Source: Bradyrhizobium sp.
GTDB taxonomy: Bacteria > Pseudomonadota > Alphaproteobacteria > Rhizobiales > Xanthobacteraceae
Assembly (NCBI RefSeq): GCF_016219575.1
Contig: NZ_JACRMG010000023.1
Location: 186,001 to 250,000 of the forward strand
Direction: 5' to 3'
DNA length: 64,000 nucleotides
The notes beneath the pieces were generated by a model that was not told the DNA's origin, did not search any database, and worked only from the letters and a program-made list of their open reading frames with translations. The position numbers and the translations under genes are program-made. Below, in pieces: positions 1 through 9,079 of the stretch (its first letter is position 1; every line of letters begins with the position of its first letter).

Positions 1-948
1 GGCATCACCTTCGAGGACATCAACAACACGATTTCGACCAATCTCGGCTCGAACTACATCAACGACTTCCCGAACCGCGGCCGGATGCAGCGGGTGATCG
101 TGCAGGCAGATGCCGGTAGCCGCATGAAGGCCGAGGATCTCCTGAACTACAACGTCAAGAACAGCCGCGGCCAGCTCGTGCCGTTCTCGGCCTTCGCGTC
201 GATCGACTGGTCGAAGGGCCCGTCGCAGATCACCGGCTTCAACTACTATCCCGCCGTGCGCATCACCGGCGAGGCGAAGCCCGGCTACACGTCCGGCGAC
301 GCCATCAAGGAGATGGAGCGGCTGGCGGGTCGCCTGCCGCGCGGCTTCGGCTATGACTGGACCGGGCAATCGCTGCAGGAAAAGCTCTCCGGCTCGCAGG
401 CGCCGCTGCTGCTGGGACTGTCCGTATTCGTCGTGTTCCTCCTGCTTGCCGCGCTCTACGAAAGCTGGACCATTCCGCTCGCGGTGCTGCTCACCGTGCC
501 GCTCGGCGTGGCCGGCGCCGTGGTGGCGGCGACGATGCGGGGGCTCCCCAACGACGTCTATTTCACCGTCGGCCTCATCACCATCATCGGCCTTGCCGCC
601 AAGGACGCCATCCTCATCATCGAATTCGCGAAAGACCTGCGTGCCGAGGGCAAGCCGCTGGTCGAGGCGACGATCGAGGCCTGCACGCTGCGTTTCCGCC
701 CGATCCTGATGACCGGCCTTGCCTTCGTCTGCGGCGTGTTGCCGATGGTGGTCGCCCACGGCGCCGGCGGCGCCAGCCAGCAGGCGCTCGGCACCAGCGT
801 GATGGGCGGCATGATCGCGGTCGTCATCCTCGCGCTGCTGATGGTGCCCGTGTTCTTCGTGTCCGTGCAGCGCGTGCTGGCGGGGGATCGGGAGAAGGCG
901 GAGAAGAAAGCCGAGGCTGAGAGCCGCGCACACGCACCGGCGGAATAG
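1..948 (+). CDS. RND multidrug efflux pump inner-membrane subunit, 3' part only
   Basis: This is the C-terminal 315 residues of an AcrB/MexB-type (HAE1) proton-driven drug pump. The frame is open from base 1, so the gene begins outside the window. The sequence follows AcrB closely: the periplasmic docking and porter segment, then ALYESW, the VPLG turn, NDVYFTVGLITIIGLAAKDAI in the TM10-11 region, RPILMT, and a last helix ending MVPVFFV. The tail after that helix is short, charged and Ala/Glu rich. It would exchange protons for hydrophobic substrates together with a periplasmic adaptor and a TolC-type channel, presumably encoded to the left. The family is certain; the substrate is unknown. Confidence 0.95.
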   Translation, partial: GITFEDINNTISTNLGSNYINDFPNRGRMQRVIVQADAGSRMKAEDLLNYNVKNSRGQLVPFSAFASIDWSKGPSQITGFNYYPAVRITGEAKPGYTSGDAIKEMERLAGRLPRGFGYDWTGQSLQEKLSGSQAPLLLGLSVFVVFLLLAALYESWTIPLAVLLTVPLGVAGAVVAATMRGLPNDVYFTVGLITIIGLAAKDAILIIEFAKDLRAEGKPLVEATIEACTLRFRPILMTGLAFVCGVLPMVVAHGAGGASQQALGTSVMGGMIAVVILALLMVPVFFVSVQRVLAGDREKAEKKAEAESRAHAPAE

Positions 949-951
949 CAA

Positions 952-1530
952 TCACTCCGTGCATTTCTGCCGAGACAGTTGCTCCACCGGCAAGCTCCGC
1001 GCCTCCCGCTCCGCCCCGATGAACACCGAGCCGCCGCCGTCGCAGCTTTGGCCGGTTCGCAGCCGTTCGCCGGCCTCGAACCGCACCGAGAGCGCGTTCT
1101 GACCGATGTTGCGGAACACGGAGACGCTGCCGCCGTCGCAGTCGATGTAGCAGGACAGGACCGGCATCAGGCGGTCCACGAAGGTGTCGCTCCATTCGCA
1201 GATGGCGCCGGTCGAAAGCAGGCTCGCGTCGGTCAAACGGGCCTGAAGCCGCAAGCTGTAGCGCCAGTCGTAGCTGCGGCCGGCGCGCTCGCCGCGGAAG
1301 GGGCGTTCATCCGGCGATAGCCAGATCTCCACCCGCATCGATTTCACATCTCCGACGCTCTTCTGGTCGCGCCTCGGCGAGGACAGGTCGATCGGGCGGG
1401 GAGGGCTGTACTCGGCGGCAAAGCAGGTCGTGCCGCCGCGTTCGGGCAGCAGCGGTTCGATGCGCCAGAGCATGATCGCCAGCGCCAGAGCGGAGAGGAC
1501 CGCCGCGGCCGATATGGCGAGCTTGCGCAT
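952..1530 (-). CDS. Hypothetical membrane-anchored or exported protein
   Basis: 192 residues. The N-terminus (MRKLAISAAAVLSALALAIML) is a single hydrophobic segment that could be a signal peptide or an anchor. The rest is soluble, with several cysteines (CFAAEY, CEWSD, CYIDCDGG, CDGGG), as expected for an oxidising compartment. I recognise no family. It converges with the RND pump gene (3 bp between stop codons) and lies 9 bp beyond the inositol monophosphatase gene on the same strand, so it is probably the last gene of that run. Codon use matches its neighbours. Confidence 0.6.
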   Translation of the reverse strand: MRKLAISAAAVLSALALAIMLWRIEPLLPERGGTTCFAAEYSPPRPIDLSSPRRDQKSVGDVKSMRVEIWLSPDERPFRGERAGRSYDWRYSLRLQARLTDASLLSTGAICEWSDTFVDRLMPVLSCYIDCDGGSVSVFRNIGQNALSVRFEAGERLRTGQSCDGGGSVFIGAEREARSLPVEQLSRQKCTE

Positions 1531-1539
1531 CGCGATCCG

Positions 1540-2328
1540 CTACAACGGCTTCAATATCTTCACCAGCTCGGCGTGCACGAACTCGTTGCCGCAGACGACG
1601 TGGCCGGTGGTGAGCGCGTTGTCGTGGCCTTCGATGCCGGAGACGATGCCGCCGGCTTCGCGCACCATGATCTGTCCGGCCGCGATGTCCCAGGGGCTCA
1701 AATTACGCTCCCAGTAGCCGTCGAGGCGGCCGGCGGCGACGAAGGCCAGATCGAGCGAGGCGGCGCCGAAACGGCGCAGCCCTGCGACCTCGTCCTGCAG
1801 CGCTGCCAGTTCGCGGCGCGACAGCTCATGGTCGCCGCGGCCGATATGCGGCAGGCCGCAGGCGATCACGCATTCGTTGAGCTTGCGCCGGCCGGCGACG
1901 CGCAGCCGCTGGTCGTTGAGGAACGCGCCCTTGCCGCGCTCGGCGATATAGAGTTCCTCATTGGCGGGATTGTAGATCACGCCGGCGATGATCGTGCCCT
2001 CGCGCGCGAGGCCAATCGAGATCGCGAACTGCGGAATGCCGTGCAGGAAGTTGGTGGTGCCGTCGAGGGGATCGACGATCCAGGTGTGGCTCTTGTCGTT
2101 GCCCTCGCGCGTGCCGCCTTCCTCGCCGAGGAAGCCGTAGCCGGGCCGCGCCTTTGCCAGATCCGTATAGAGCATCTCCTCCGCGCGCTTGTCGGCGAGT
2201 GAGACGAAATTGGCCGGCCCCTTCAGCGACACCTGCAGATGCTCGATCTCGCCGAGGTCGCGCTTCAGGCTGCGGCCGGCGCGGCGCGCAGCCTTGACCA
2301 TGACGTTGATGAGGGCGGAATAGAGCAT
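1540..2328 (-). CDS. suhB: Inositol monophosphatase family protein (SuhB-like)
   Basis: 262 residues, close to the usual SuhB length of about 265. It hydrolyses inositol-1-phosphate or related sugar phosphates with Mg2+; SuhB in enteric bacteria also acts in transcription antitermination. Diagnostic motifs are GEEGG, the metal-binding WIVDPLDGTTNFLHG, and WDIAAGQIMVREAGG near the C-terminus. I chose the ATG at 2328 because the protein then begins MLYSALINVMVKAARRAG like family members; the 25 codons upstream look like out-of-frame residue of the intergenic stretch. It lies downstream of the Sel1-repeat gene on the same strand. Confidence 0.92.
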   Translation of the reverse strand: MLYSALINVMVKAARRAGRSLKRDLGEIEHLQVSLKGPANFVSLADKRAEEMLYTDLAKARPGYGFLGEEGGTREGNDKSHTWIVDPLDGTTNFLHGIPQFAISIGLAREGTIIAGVIYNPANEELYIAERGKGAFLNDQRLRVAGRRKLNECVIACGLPHIGRGDHELSRRELAALQDEVAGLRRFGAASLDLAFVAAGRLDGYWERNLSPWDIAAGQIMVREAGGIVSGIEGHDNALTTGHVVCGNEFVHAELVKILKPL

Positions 2329-2409
2329 GCAATCACGCGGCAGGAATGAGGGGAAAGGGCGATCCGTGCGGCCTTGGGTGCCCTGCCGGGCCAGCGCCGT
2401 CAAGGCGGA

Positions 2410-3498
2410 TCATTTGTTGCCGAGCCATTTGCGCCCGGCTTCCTCGGCCTTGGCGCGGTCGGCGGCAGGGACGCTGGCCAGGATCTCGTCGAGCTCGGGG
2501 TCGCCCTTGCCGGCGCTCTTGGCAATCCAGTGCCATTTCAGTGCCTCGACCTTGTCCTGCTGCACGCCGGTTCCGAACGCGAGCACGCGCGCCAGTCGGT
2601 TCTGCGCAATCGGACTGTTCTGCCTGGCGGCCTTGCGCAGCAGCGCCACGGCGGCGGGCTGGTTCTTCGGCGTGCCCGACCCGTTGAACATCGCGATGGC
2701 ATATTCGACTTCGGCATCGACATTGCCGGCGAGCGAGGCCGCCTGCAGCAGGCGCACCGCCTTCTCCGCGTCCTTCTCGACGCCGGTGCCTTCCTTGTAG
2801 AAGGTCGCCAGCGCGTATTGCGCCTCGGGATTGCCGGCGTCGGCCGCGACGCGCAACAGCTCGGCGGCGCGCCGCACGTCCTGCGGCAGCGTCTGGCCGT
2901 CGAGATAGAGCAGGGCGAGATTGTAGGCCGCCTTGGGATTGCCGAGTTTTGCGGAGGAAGCGAGCAGCTTCACGGCCTCCTCGCGGTTGGTGCTGCCGCC
3001 GCGGCCCGAAAGCCGCATCATGGCGAGCGCAAACATCGCCTCGCGGTCGCCGGCATCGGCGGCGCGCTTGTACCATTCGGCCGCCCTTGCATAGTCGCGC
3101 TTGACGCCCATCGCGTTGGCGTAGAGTTCGCCCAGCATGGTCATCGCCTTGGGATCGCCGTTGTACTGCGCACGGGTCATCGCGAGGTCGAACGCGGTCT
3201 TGTACATGCCGCGCTGATAGGCGCCGTAGACGAGATCGACATTGGGATCATCGAAGACGGAAGGCGCGGCCTGCGTGGCGGTCGGCGCCGGAGTTGGCGT
3301 TGCCGCAGGCGCAGCCTTGGGTGTTGCGGCGGGAGCCGGCTTCTTGGCCGCCGCCGGCGCCTTCTTCTCCTTCGGCCCCTCCTTCTTCGGGGCACCCTTG
3401 CTGTCGGCGGCAGGCGGCGTGAGCTGCACCTGCGCGAATGCGCCCGGCGTGAGCATTAGGCTCGCTGCAACAAGCATTATTGGCCGCAAGATTCTCAT
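2410..3498 (-). CDS. Secreted Sel1/TPR-repeat protein
   Basis: 362 residues. It has a clear signal peptide (MRILRPIMLVAASLMLTPGAFAQ), then a low-complexity Lys/Pro/Ala linker (about residues 30-75), then Sel1-like repeats to the C-terminus. Repeat signatures are LGELYANAMGVKRDYARAAEWYKRAADAG, LALLYLDG, YALATFYKEGTGVEKDAEKAVRLL and ALKWHWIAKSAG. Such repeats are periplasmic protein-protein scaffolds. The ATG overlaps the stop of the upstream thiE-like gene (ATGA), so translation is probably coupled. The molecular partner is unknown. Confidence 0.85.
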   Translation of the reverse strand: MRILRPIMLVAASLMLTPGAFAQVQLTPPAADSKGAPKKEGPKEKKAPAAAKKPAPAATPKAAPAATPTPAPTATQAAPSVFDDPNVDLVYGAYQRGMYKTAFDLAMTRAQYNGDPKAMTMLGELYANAMGVKRDYARAAEWYKRAADAGDREAMFALAMMRLSGRGGSTNREEAVKLLASSAKLGNPKAAYNLALLYLDGQTLPQDVRRAAELLRVAADAGNPEAQYALATFYKEGTGVEKDAEKAVRLLQAASLAGNVDAEVEYAIAMFNGSGTPKNQPAAVALLRKAARQNSPIAQNRLARVLAFGTGVQQDKVEALKWHWIAKSAGKGDPELDEILASVPAADRAKAEEAGRKWLGNK

Positions 3499-4175
3499 CC
3501 GGCCTGGACTCGTCCGTGAGCGGAGCGATGCGCCTGCCGTATCGCCTGGGCGGCCTCGACCAGCGCCGCTTTGGCACCGCGCGGATCGGCCCAGATGAAA
3601 TCGCCGACCAGCACGAAATCGGCGCCGGCGGCGGCGAACTCCGAAACCTCTTCGAGCGAAGCGGCAAAGCCGACGCTGGGAGGCTCGAACAGCTCGTCCC
3701 ACCATTGCAGGCGCTCGGCGATCGCCTCCGCCGAGGGCCGCTCGCCTTTCGCATCGGGCTCGCCGAACAGCACGTAGTCCGCACCCAGCTCGCCCGCGGC
3801 CATGGAATCATGGCGCGTCGCCAGTCCGCCGACGCCCGCAATGCGGTCCGGCTTCAGCGACGGAAGCGCTTCTTCCAGCGCCGCGATGCCGGTCAGATGC
3901 GCGCCATCGGCGCCGCCGCGCGCGACCAGCTCGAAATGACCGTCCACCAGGAGCGCCGCGCCGGCGTTCTGGATCGCGGGCGCCAGCGCCTTGATGCGCG
4001 AGATCATGCTGCGCTGGTCGGCCTCTTTCAGCCGCACCAGCACGGCCGCGACATCGGCGGCCGCGAGCAAGTCCGGCAGGACGCTGACGAGATGCGACGG
4101 ATCGTCCACCTCCGGCGTCGCCAGATAAAGGCGCGGCGTCGGACGCGGCGGAGGGGGTTTGGCGGCCAAGCTCAA
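3495..4175 (-). CDS. thiE: Thiamine phosphate synthase-like protein (ThiE/TenI superfamily)
   Basis: 226 residues with the TIM-barrel pattern of the ThiE/TenI family: LYLATPEVDD at the first strand, LLVDGHFELVARGGADGAHL (the D and H region of ThiE), VGGLATRHDSMAAGELGADYVLFG, and a C-terminal FAAAGADFVLVGDFIWADPRG. In ThiE proper this enzyme joins the thiazole and pyrimidine phosphates. Here the motifs diverge from canonical ThiE, so a TenI-like regulator or a non-thiamine role is possible. The start is a TTG overlapping the TGA of the class I aldolase gene (TTGA); a second in-frame TTG lies two codons later. The gene is coupled on both sides by 4-base overlaps. Confidence 0.75.
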   Translation of the reverse strand: MSLAAKPPPPRPTPRLYLATPEVDDPSHLVSVLPDLLAAADVAAVLVRLKEADQRSMISRIKALAPAIQNAGAALLVDGHFELVARGGADGAHLTGIAALEEALPSLKPDRIAGVGGLATRHDSMAAGELGADYVLFGEPDAKGERPSAEAIAERLQWWDELFEPPSVGFAASLEEVSEFAAAGADFVLVGDFIWADPRGAKAALVEAAQAIRQAHRSAHGRVQAG

Positions 4176-5197
4176 GCCACCTTCTTTTCCAGGCCGGATT
4201 CCCAGTTGCCCCTGCTGGCGAGCCCGTTCATGTGCGCGCGGTGCGCAAAGGCGCGCTGGCCGGCGGCGACATTCTCCGATTTGCCCGACCATGCCTTCTG
4301 CGGCGCGGCCTGCAGCGCGCGGCCGTAGGAGAAGGTCAGCTTCCACGGCAGATTGCCGATTTTGTTCATGGCATCGAGATGGGCGGTAGCCTCCTCGTCG
4401 CTCTGGCCGCCGGAGAGGAAGGCGATGCCGGGCACGGCTGCCGGCACGCATGCCTTCAGCATCCGCACGGTCTTCTCCGCGACCTCGGCGACGGAAGCCT
4501 GCTTCGGGCACTTCTTGCCCGAGATCGCCATGTTCGGCTTCAGCACCATGCCTTCCAGCTCGACGCGCTGCACGCGCAGTTCCTGGAAGGTCTTGTTGAG
4601 CACGCGCTGCGTCACCTCGTAGCAGCGGTCGATGACGTGGTCGCCGTCCATCAGCACTTCCGGCTCGACGATCGGCACGATCTGCGCCGCCTGGCACAGC
4701 GCGGCGTAGCGGGCCAGCGCATGCGCGTTGACACTGATCGCGGTCATGGTGGGGATACCGCTGCCGATATCGATCACCGCGCGCCATTTCGCAAAGCGCG
4801 CGCCGCGCTCGTAATACTTCTTCAGGCGTTCTGCGAGCTTGTCGAGCCCGACGGTGACGAGTTCGCCCGGACATTGCGGCAGGGCCTGCGTGCCCTCGTC
4901 GACCTTGATGCCGGGGATGGAGCCCGCCTGCTCGATCAGCTTGACCAGCGGCGTGCCGTCCTTGGCGTTCTGCCAGATGGTTTCGTCGTAGAGGATGACG
5001 CCGGAGATATATTTGCTCATCGCTTCCGTCGAGCGGAACAGCATCTCGCGGTAGTCGCGCCGGTTGTCCTCGGTCGATTCGACCTTGATGGCGTCAAATC
5101 GCTTCTTGATGGTGCCCGACGATTCGTCGGCAGCCAGAATGCCCTTGCCCGGCGTGACCATGGCAACGGCGATTTTGTTGAGTTCGGCAAGATTCAT
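4172..5197 (-). CDS. fbaB: Fructose-bisphosphate aldolase, class I
   Basis: 341 residues, the usual length of eukaryote-type class I aldolase. It cleaves fructose-1,6-bisphosphate to dihydroxyacetone phosphate and glyceraldehyde-3-phosphate through a Schiff base on lysine. Motifs are KGILAADESSGTIKKRF, GVILYDETIWQ, GIKVDEG, EPEVLMDGDH, LKPNMAISGKK (the family's Schiff-base lysine region) and PGIAFLSGGQSDEEAT. It lies 274 bp beyond the metal-dependent class II aldolase gene on the same strand, and that gap holds a palindromic dispersed repeat. The two aldolases are unrelated in fold, so the pair gives a metal-independent backup. Confidence 0.97.
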   Translation of the reverse strand: MNLAELNKIAVAMVTPGKGILAADESSGTIKKRFDAIKVESTEDNRRDYREMLFRSTEAMSKYISGVILYDETIWQNAKDGTPLVKLIEQAGSIPGIKVDEGTQALPQCPGELVTVGLDKLAERLKKYYERGARFAKWRAVIDIGSGIPTMTAISVNAHALARYAALCQAAQIVPIVEPEVLMDGDHVIDRCYEVTQRVLNKTFQELRVQRVELEGMVLKPNMAISGKKCPKQASVAEVAEKTVRMLKACVPAAVPGIAFLSGGQSDEEATAHLDAMNKIGNLPWKLTFSYGRALQAAPQKAWSGKSENVAAGQRAFAHRAHMNGLASRGNWESGLEKKVA

Positions 5198-5310
5198 CGG
5201 ATCGTTCTCCCGGCGTAAGGTGCTTTGACCGCTGAAAATAGACGGTTCTCGGGCAAATGAGGAGATTTACGTTCGTCGCAGGAGGGGAGAGAACTGTGGG
5301 GAACACAATG

Positions 5311-5470
5311 GGGTGAGCTTGGCTCGGTCCACCTCGCCCCGCCTGCGGGGAGAGGTCGCGCCGGAGGCGCGGGTGAGGGGGACTCTCCGCGATTCCGATT
5401 GTTTCCGTTGTCGTGGATGCAGCCCCTCACCCCAACCCTCTCCCCGCGAAGAGCGGGGCGAGGGGGAGGC
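5311..5470. repeat. Dispersed palindromic repeat between the two aldolase genes
   Basis: The gap holds back-to-back palindromes: CCCCGCCTGCGGGGAGAGG, CGCGCCGGAGGCGCG, and a second block reading CCCTCACCCC...CTCTCCCCGCGAAGAGCGGGGCGAGGG. The first and last blocks are roughly inverted copies. Such GC-rich elements are common between genes in Bradyrhizobium relatives and can act as mRNA 3' stabilisers or weak terminators. No coding sequence is evident here. Confidence 0.7.
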
Positions 5471-5471
5471 A

Positions 5472-6539
5472 CTAGGCCACCCGCGGGTCGAGTTCGCCCT
5501 TGGCGTAGCGCTTGGCCATTTCCGCAGGGGTCAGCACCTTCTTGATCTTGCTGGCCTGGCCTGCGGTATTGAACTCCTGCAGGCGCTGCTTGCACAGTTT
5601 CGTCATCGCCTCCATCGCGGGCTTCAGGTACTTGCGCGGATCGAACTCTTCCGGATGGTCCTTGAGCACCTTGCGGATCTGGCCGGTCATCGCCATGCGG
5701 TTGTCGGTGTCGATGTTGATCTTGCGCACACCGTTCTTGATGCCGCGCTGGATTTCCGACACCGGCACGCCCCAGGTCGGCTTCATCTTGCCGCCGTTGG
5801 CATTGATGATGTCCTGCAGATCCTGCGGCACCGACGAGGAGCCGTGCATGACCAGATGCGTGTTCGGCAGCTTGCGGTGGATTTCCTCGATCACGTTCAT
5901 GGCGAGGATGTCGCCGTCCGGCTTGCGGGTGAACTTGTAGGCGCCGTGCGAGGTGCCCATCGCGATCGCCAGCGCGTCGACCCTGGTCTCCCTGACGAAC
6001 TTCACGGCTTCGTCGGGATTGGTCAGCAGCTGGTCGTGCGACAGCTTGCCTTCGGCGCCGTGGCCGTCCTCCTTGTCTCCCATGCCGGTCTCGAGCGAAC
6101 CGAGCACGCCGAGTTCGCCTTCCACGGAGATGCCGCCGAGATGGGCCATGTCGGTCACGGTCTTGGTGACGCCGACATTGTAGTCCCAGTCGCCGGGGGT
6201 CTTGCCGTCGGCCTTCAGCGAACCGTCCATCATGACTGAGGTGAAGCCGGCCTGGATCGCCGTCATGCAGGTGGCGGGTTCGTTGCCGTGGTCGAGATGC
6301 ACGCAGACCGGAATCTGCGGGTAGATTTCGGTGACGGCGTCCATCATGTGGCGGAGCATCACGTCGTTGGCGTAGGAGCGCGCGCCGCGCGATGCCTGGA
6401 TGATGACGGGAGCATCGAGCGAGGACGTGGCCTCCATGATCGCCAGCGCCTGCTCCATGTTGTTGATGTTGAACGCGGGCACGCCGTAATCGTGTTCCGC
6501 CGCGTGATCGAGCAATTGACGCAACGTGATACGGGCCAT
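5472..6539 (-). CDS. fbaA: Fructose-bisphosphate aldolase, class II (CbbA type)
   Basis: 355 residues. This is a zinc-dependent aldolase of the long class IIB subtype found with Calvin-cycle or glycolytic genes. Motifs are MARITLRQLLDHAAEHDYGVPAFN at the N-terminus, VHLDHGNE (catalytic Asp and zinc His), SVMMDGSLKADGKTP, GTSHGAYKF, VMHGSSSVPQ (zinc His) and KINIDTDNRMAMT (phosphate binding). The ATG at 6539 gives the family N-terminus; an upstream ATG at 6644 would add 35 unlike residues overlapping pgk. It lies 53 bp downstream of pgk on the same strand. Confidence 0.97.
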   Translation of the reverse strand: MARITLRQLLDHAAEHDYGVPAFNINNMEQALAIMEATSSLDAPVIIQASRGARSYANDVMLRHMMDAVTEIYPQIPVCVHLDHGNEPATCMTAIQAGFTSVMMDGSLKADGKTPGDWDYNVGVTKTVTDMAHLGGISVEGELGVLGSLETGMGDKEDGHGAEGKLSHDQLLTNPDEAVKFVRETRVDALAIAMGTSHGAYKFTRKPDGDILAMNVIEEIHRKLPNTHLVMHGSSSVPQDLQDIINANGGKMKPTWGVPVSEIQRGIKNGVRKINIDTDNRMAMTGQIRKVLKDHPEEFDPRKYLKPAMEAMTKLCKQRLQEFNTAGQASKIKKVLTPAEMAKRYAKGELDPRVA

Positions 6540-6592
6540 GTGTCCTGTTCTCCGGGTTGTCGCGCGCGGTGTGCAGCGCTGATTTGCTTGGA

Positions 6593-7789
6593 CTATCTTG
6601 CTCTTAGAACCTCGACGCCGGGCAATGGTTTCCCTTCCATCCATTCAAGAAACGCGCCACCTGCCGTCGAGACATAGGAAAAATCACCGCCGACCCCGGC
6701 CTGGTTGAGGGCCGCGACGGTGTCGCCGCCGCCGGCGACCGAGATCAGTTTCTTCGCCCTGGTGCGTTCCGCGGCGTGCTTGGCCGCGACCACCGTGCCG
6801 CGGTCGAACGGCGTCATCTCGAAGGCGCCGAGCGGACCGTTCCAGACCAGCGTTGCGGCATCGTCGATCGCCGAATGAATCCGCGAGATCGATTGCGGGC
6901 CGACGTCGAGGATCATGCCGTCGGCGGGTATCGCATCCAGCCCGTAGGCATGCGAGGGCGCATTGGCGGCAAAATGATAGGCGACCACGGCGTCGACCGG
7001 CAGGATGATGGCGCAGTTGGCGGCCTTCGCCTTCTCGATAATGCGCAGCGCAGTCGGCGCAAGGTCCTTCTCGCACAGCGACTTGCCGACGGCGACGCCC
7101 TGCGCGTGCAGGAAAGTGTTGGCCATGCCGCCGCCGATCACGAGCGCGTCGACCTTGGTGACGAGGTTTTCCAGCAGATCGATCTTGGTCGACACCTTGG
7201 CGCCGCCGATGATGGCGATGACGGGCTTGGTCGGCGCTTCCAGCGCCTTGCCGAGCGCGTCGAGTTCGGCCTGCATGGTACGCCCGGCATAGGCCGGCAA
7301 CTTGTGGCCGAGGCCTTCGGTCGAGGCATGCGCGCGGTGCGCGGCGGAAAAGGCGTCGTTGACCCAGATGTCGCCGAGCTTTGCCAACTCGGCGACGAAG
7401 GCGGGATCGTTCTTCTCTTCTTCCTTGTGGAAACGGGTGTTTTCCAGACAAAGGATGTCGCCATCCTTCATCGCGGCGATGGCCTTCGCGGCCGGCTCGC
7501 CGACGCAATCCTCGGCGAACGCGACCGGCTTCTTGACGACCTTGGAGAGCGCTTCCGCCACCGGTTTCAGCGAGTCCTTGGCGTCGCGGCCCTTGGGCCG
7601 GCCGAAATGCGCGAGCAGGATGACCTTGCCGCCCTTGGTCGCGATCTCCGTGATCGTCGGCGCAACGCGCTCGAGCCGGGTGGCATCGGTGACGCGGCCG
7701 TTCTCCATGGGCACGTTGAGGTCCACGCGCAGCAGCACGCGCTTGCCCTTTACATCGACGTCATCGAGGGTGCGGAAGGATTTTGTCAT
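6593..7789 (-). CDS. pgk: Phosphoglycerate kinase
   Basis: 398 residues, full length. It transfers the acyl phosphate of 1,3-bisphosphoglycerate to ADP in the cytoplasm. Motifs are VLLRVDLNVPM, LLAHFGRPKG, CLENTRFHKEEE, AIIGGAKVSTKIDLLENL, VWNGPLGAFE and the C-terminal nucleotide loop SVAGGGDTVAALNQAG. It sits between gap and the class II aldolase on the same strand, in pathway order. A palindromic repeat lies between it and gap (132 bp). Confidence 0.98.
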   Translation of the reverse strand: MTKSFRTLDDVDVKGKRVLLRVDLNVPMENGRVTDATRLERVAPTITEIATKGGKVILLAHFGRPKGRDAKDSLKPVAEALSKVVKKPVAFAEDCVGEPAAKAIAAMKDGDILCLENTRFHKEEEKNDPAFVAELAKLGDIWVNDAFSAAHRAHASTEGLGHKLPAYAGRTMQAELDALGKALEAPTKPVIAIIGGAKVSTKIDLLENLVTKVDALVIGGGMANTFLHAQGVAVGKSLCEKDLAPTALRIIEKAKAANCAIILPVDAVVAYHFAANAPSHAYGLDAIPADGMILDVGPQSISRIHSAIDDAATLVWNGPLGAFEMTPFDRGTVVAAKHAAERTRAKKLISVAGGGDTVAALNQAGVGGDFSYVSTAGGAFLEWMEGKPLPGVEVLRAR

Positions 7790-7814
7790 TGGCGCTCGCT
7801 TGCCCTGGGCGTTT

Positions 7815-7906
7815 TGACGGTGTCATTCCGGGGCGATGCGAAGCATCGAACCCGGAATCTCGTGATTCCGGGTCTGGTCCTTCGGACCATCCCGGAATGA
7901 GGATGC
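7815..7906. repeat. Dispersed palindromic repeat between gap and pgk
   Basis: Two nested hairpins are visible: CATTCCGGG...CCCGGAATG as the outer arms, with GGGCGATGCGAAGCATCG and GGTCCTTCGGACC as inner short hairpins. The pattern is typical of intergenic repeats in this group of bacteria. It lies in the transcribed spacer downstream of gap, so it may stabilise the gap message or reduce read-through into pgk. Confidence 0.75.
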
Positions 7907-7921
7907 CCGCGACGAAATCAG

Positions 7922-8929
<1,008 letters not shown>

Positions 8930-8997
8930 GCTCGTTTCTCCTTCTAAAAGCTGATGCCGCTCCGCAGGGATACCCTCGCGGAGTTGTTGCGGCGGAA

Positions 8998-9016
8998 CGC
9001 CCGGTTCGGCCGGGCG
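8998..9016. terminator. GC-rich hairpin between tkt and gap
   Basis: CGCCCGG and CCGGGCG form a perfect 7-bp stem around a TTCGG loop. It lies 63 bp beyond the tkt stop and 69 bp before the gap start in the direction of transcription. There is no T-run, so an attenuator or RNA-processing or stability site is as likely as a true terminator. Confidence 0.45.
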
Positions 9017-9079
9017 GGAACGGTCAAGATGGGGGAGTTCCTATTCCTTTTTCCCGCCGATCTCAACCGAATCAGCCCT

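Noticed and set aside
2374..3459. Plus-strand frame opposite the Sel1-repeat gene
   Set aside because: It mirrors the repeats of the real gene and ends in an Arg/Leu-rich low-complexity tail.
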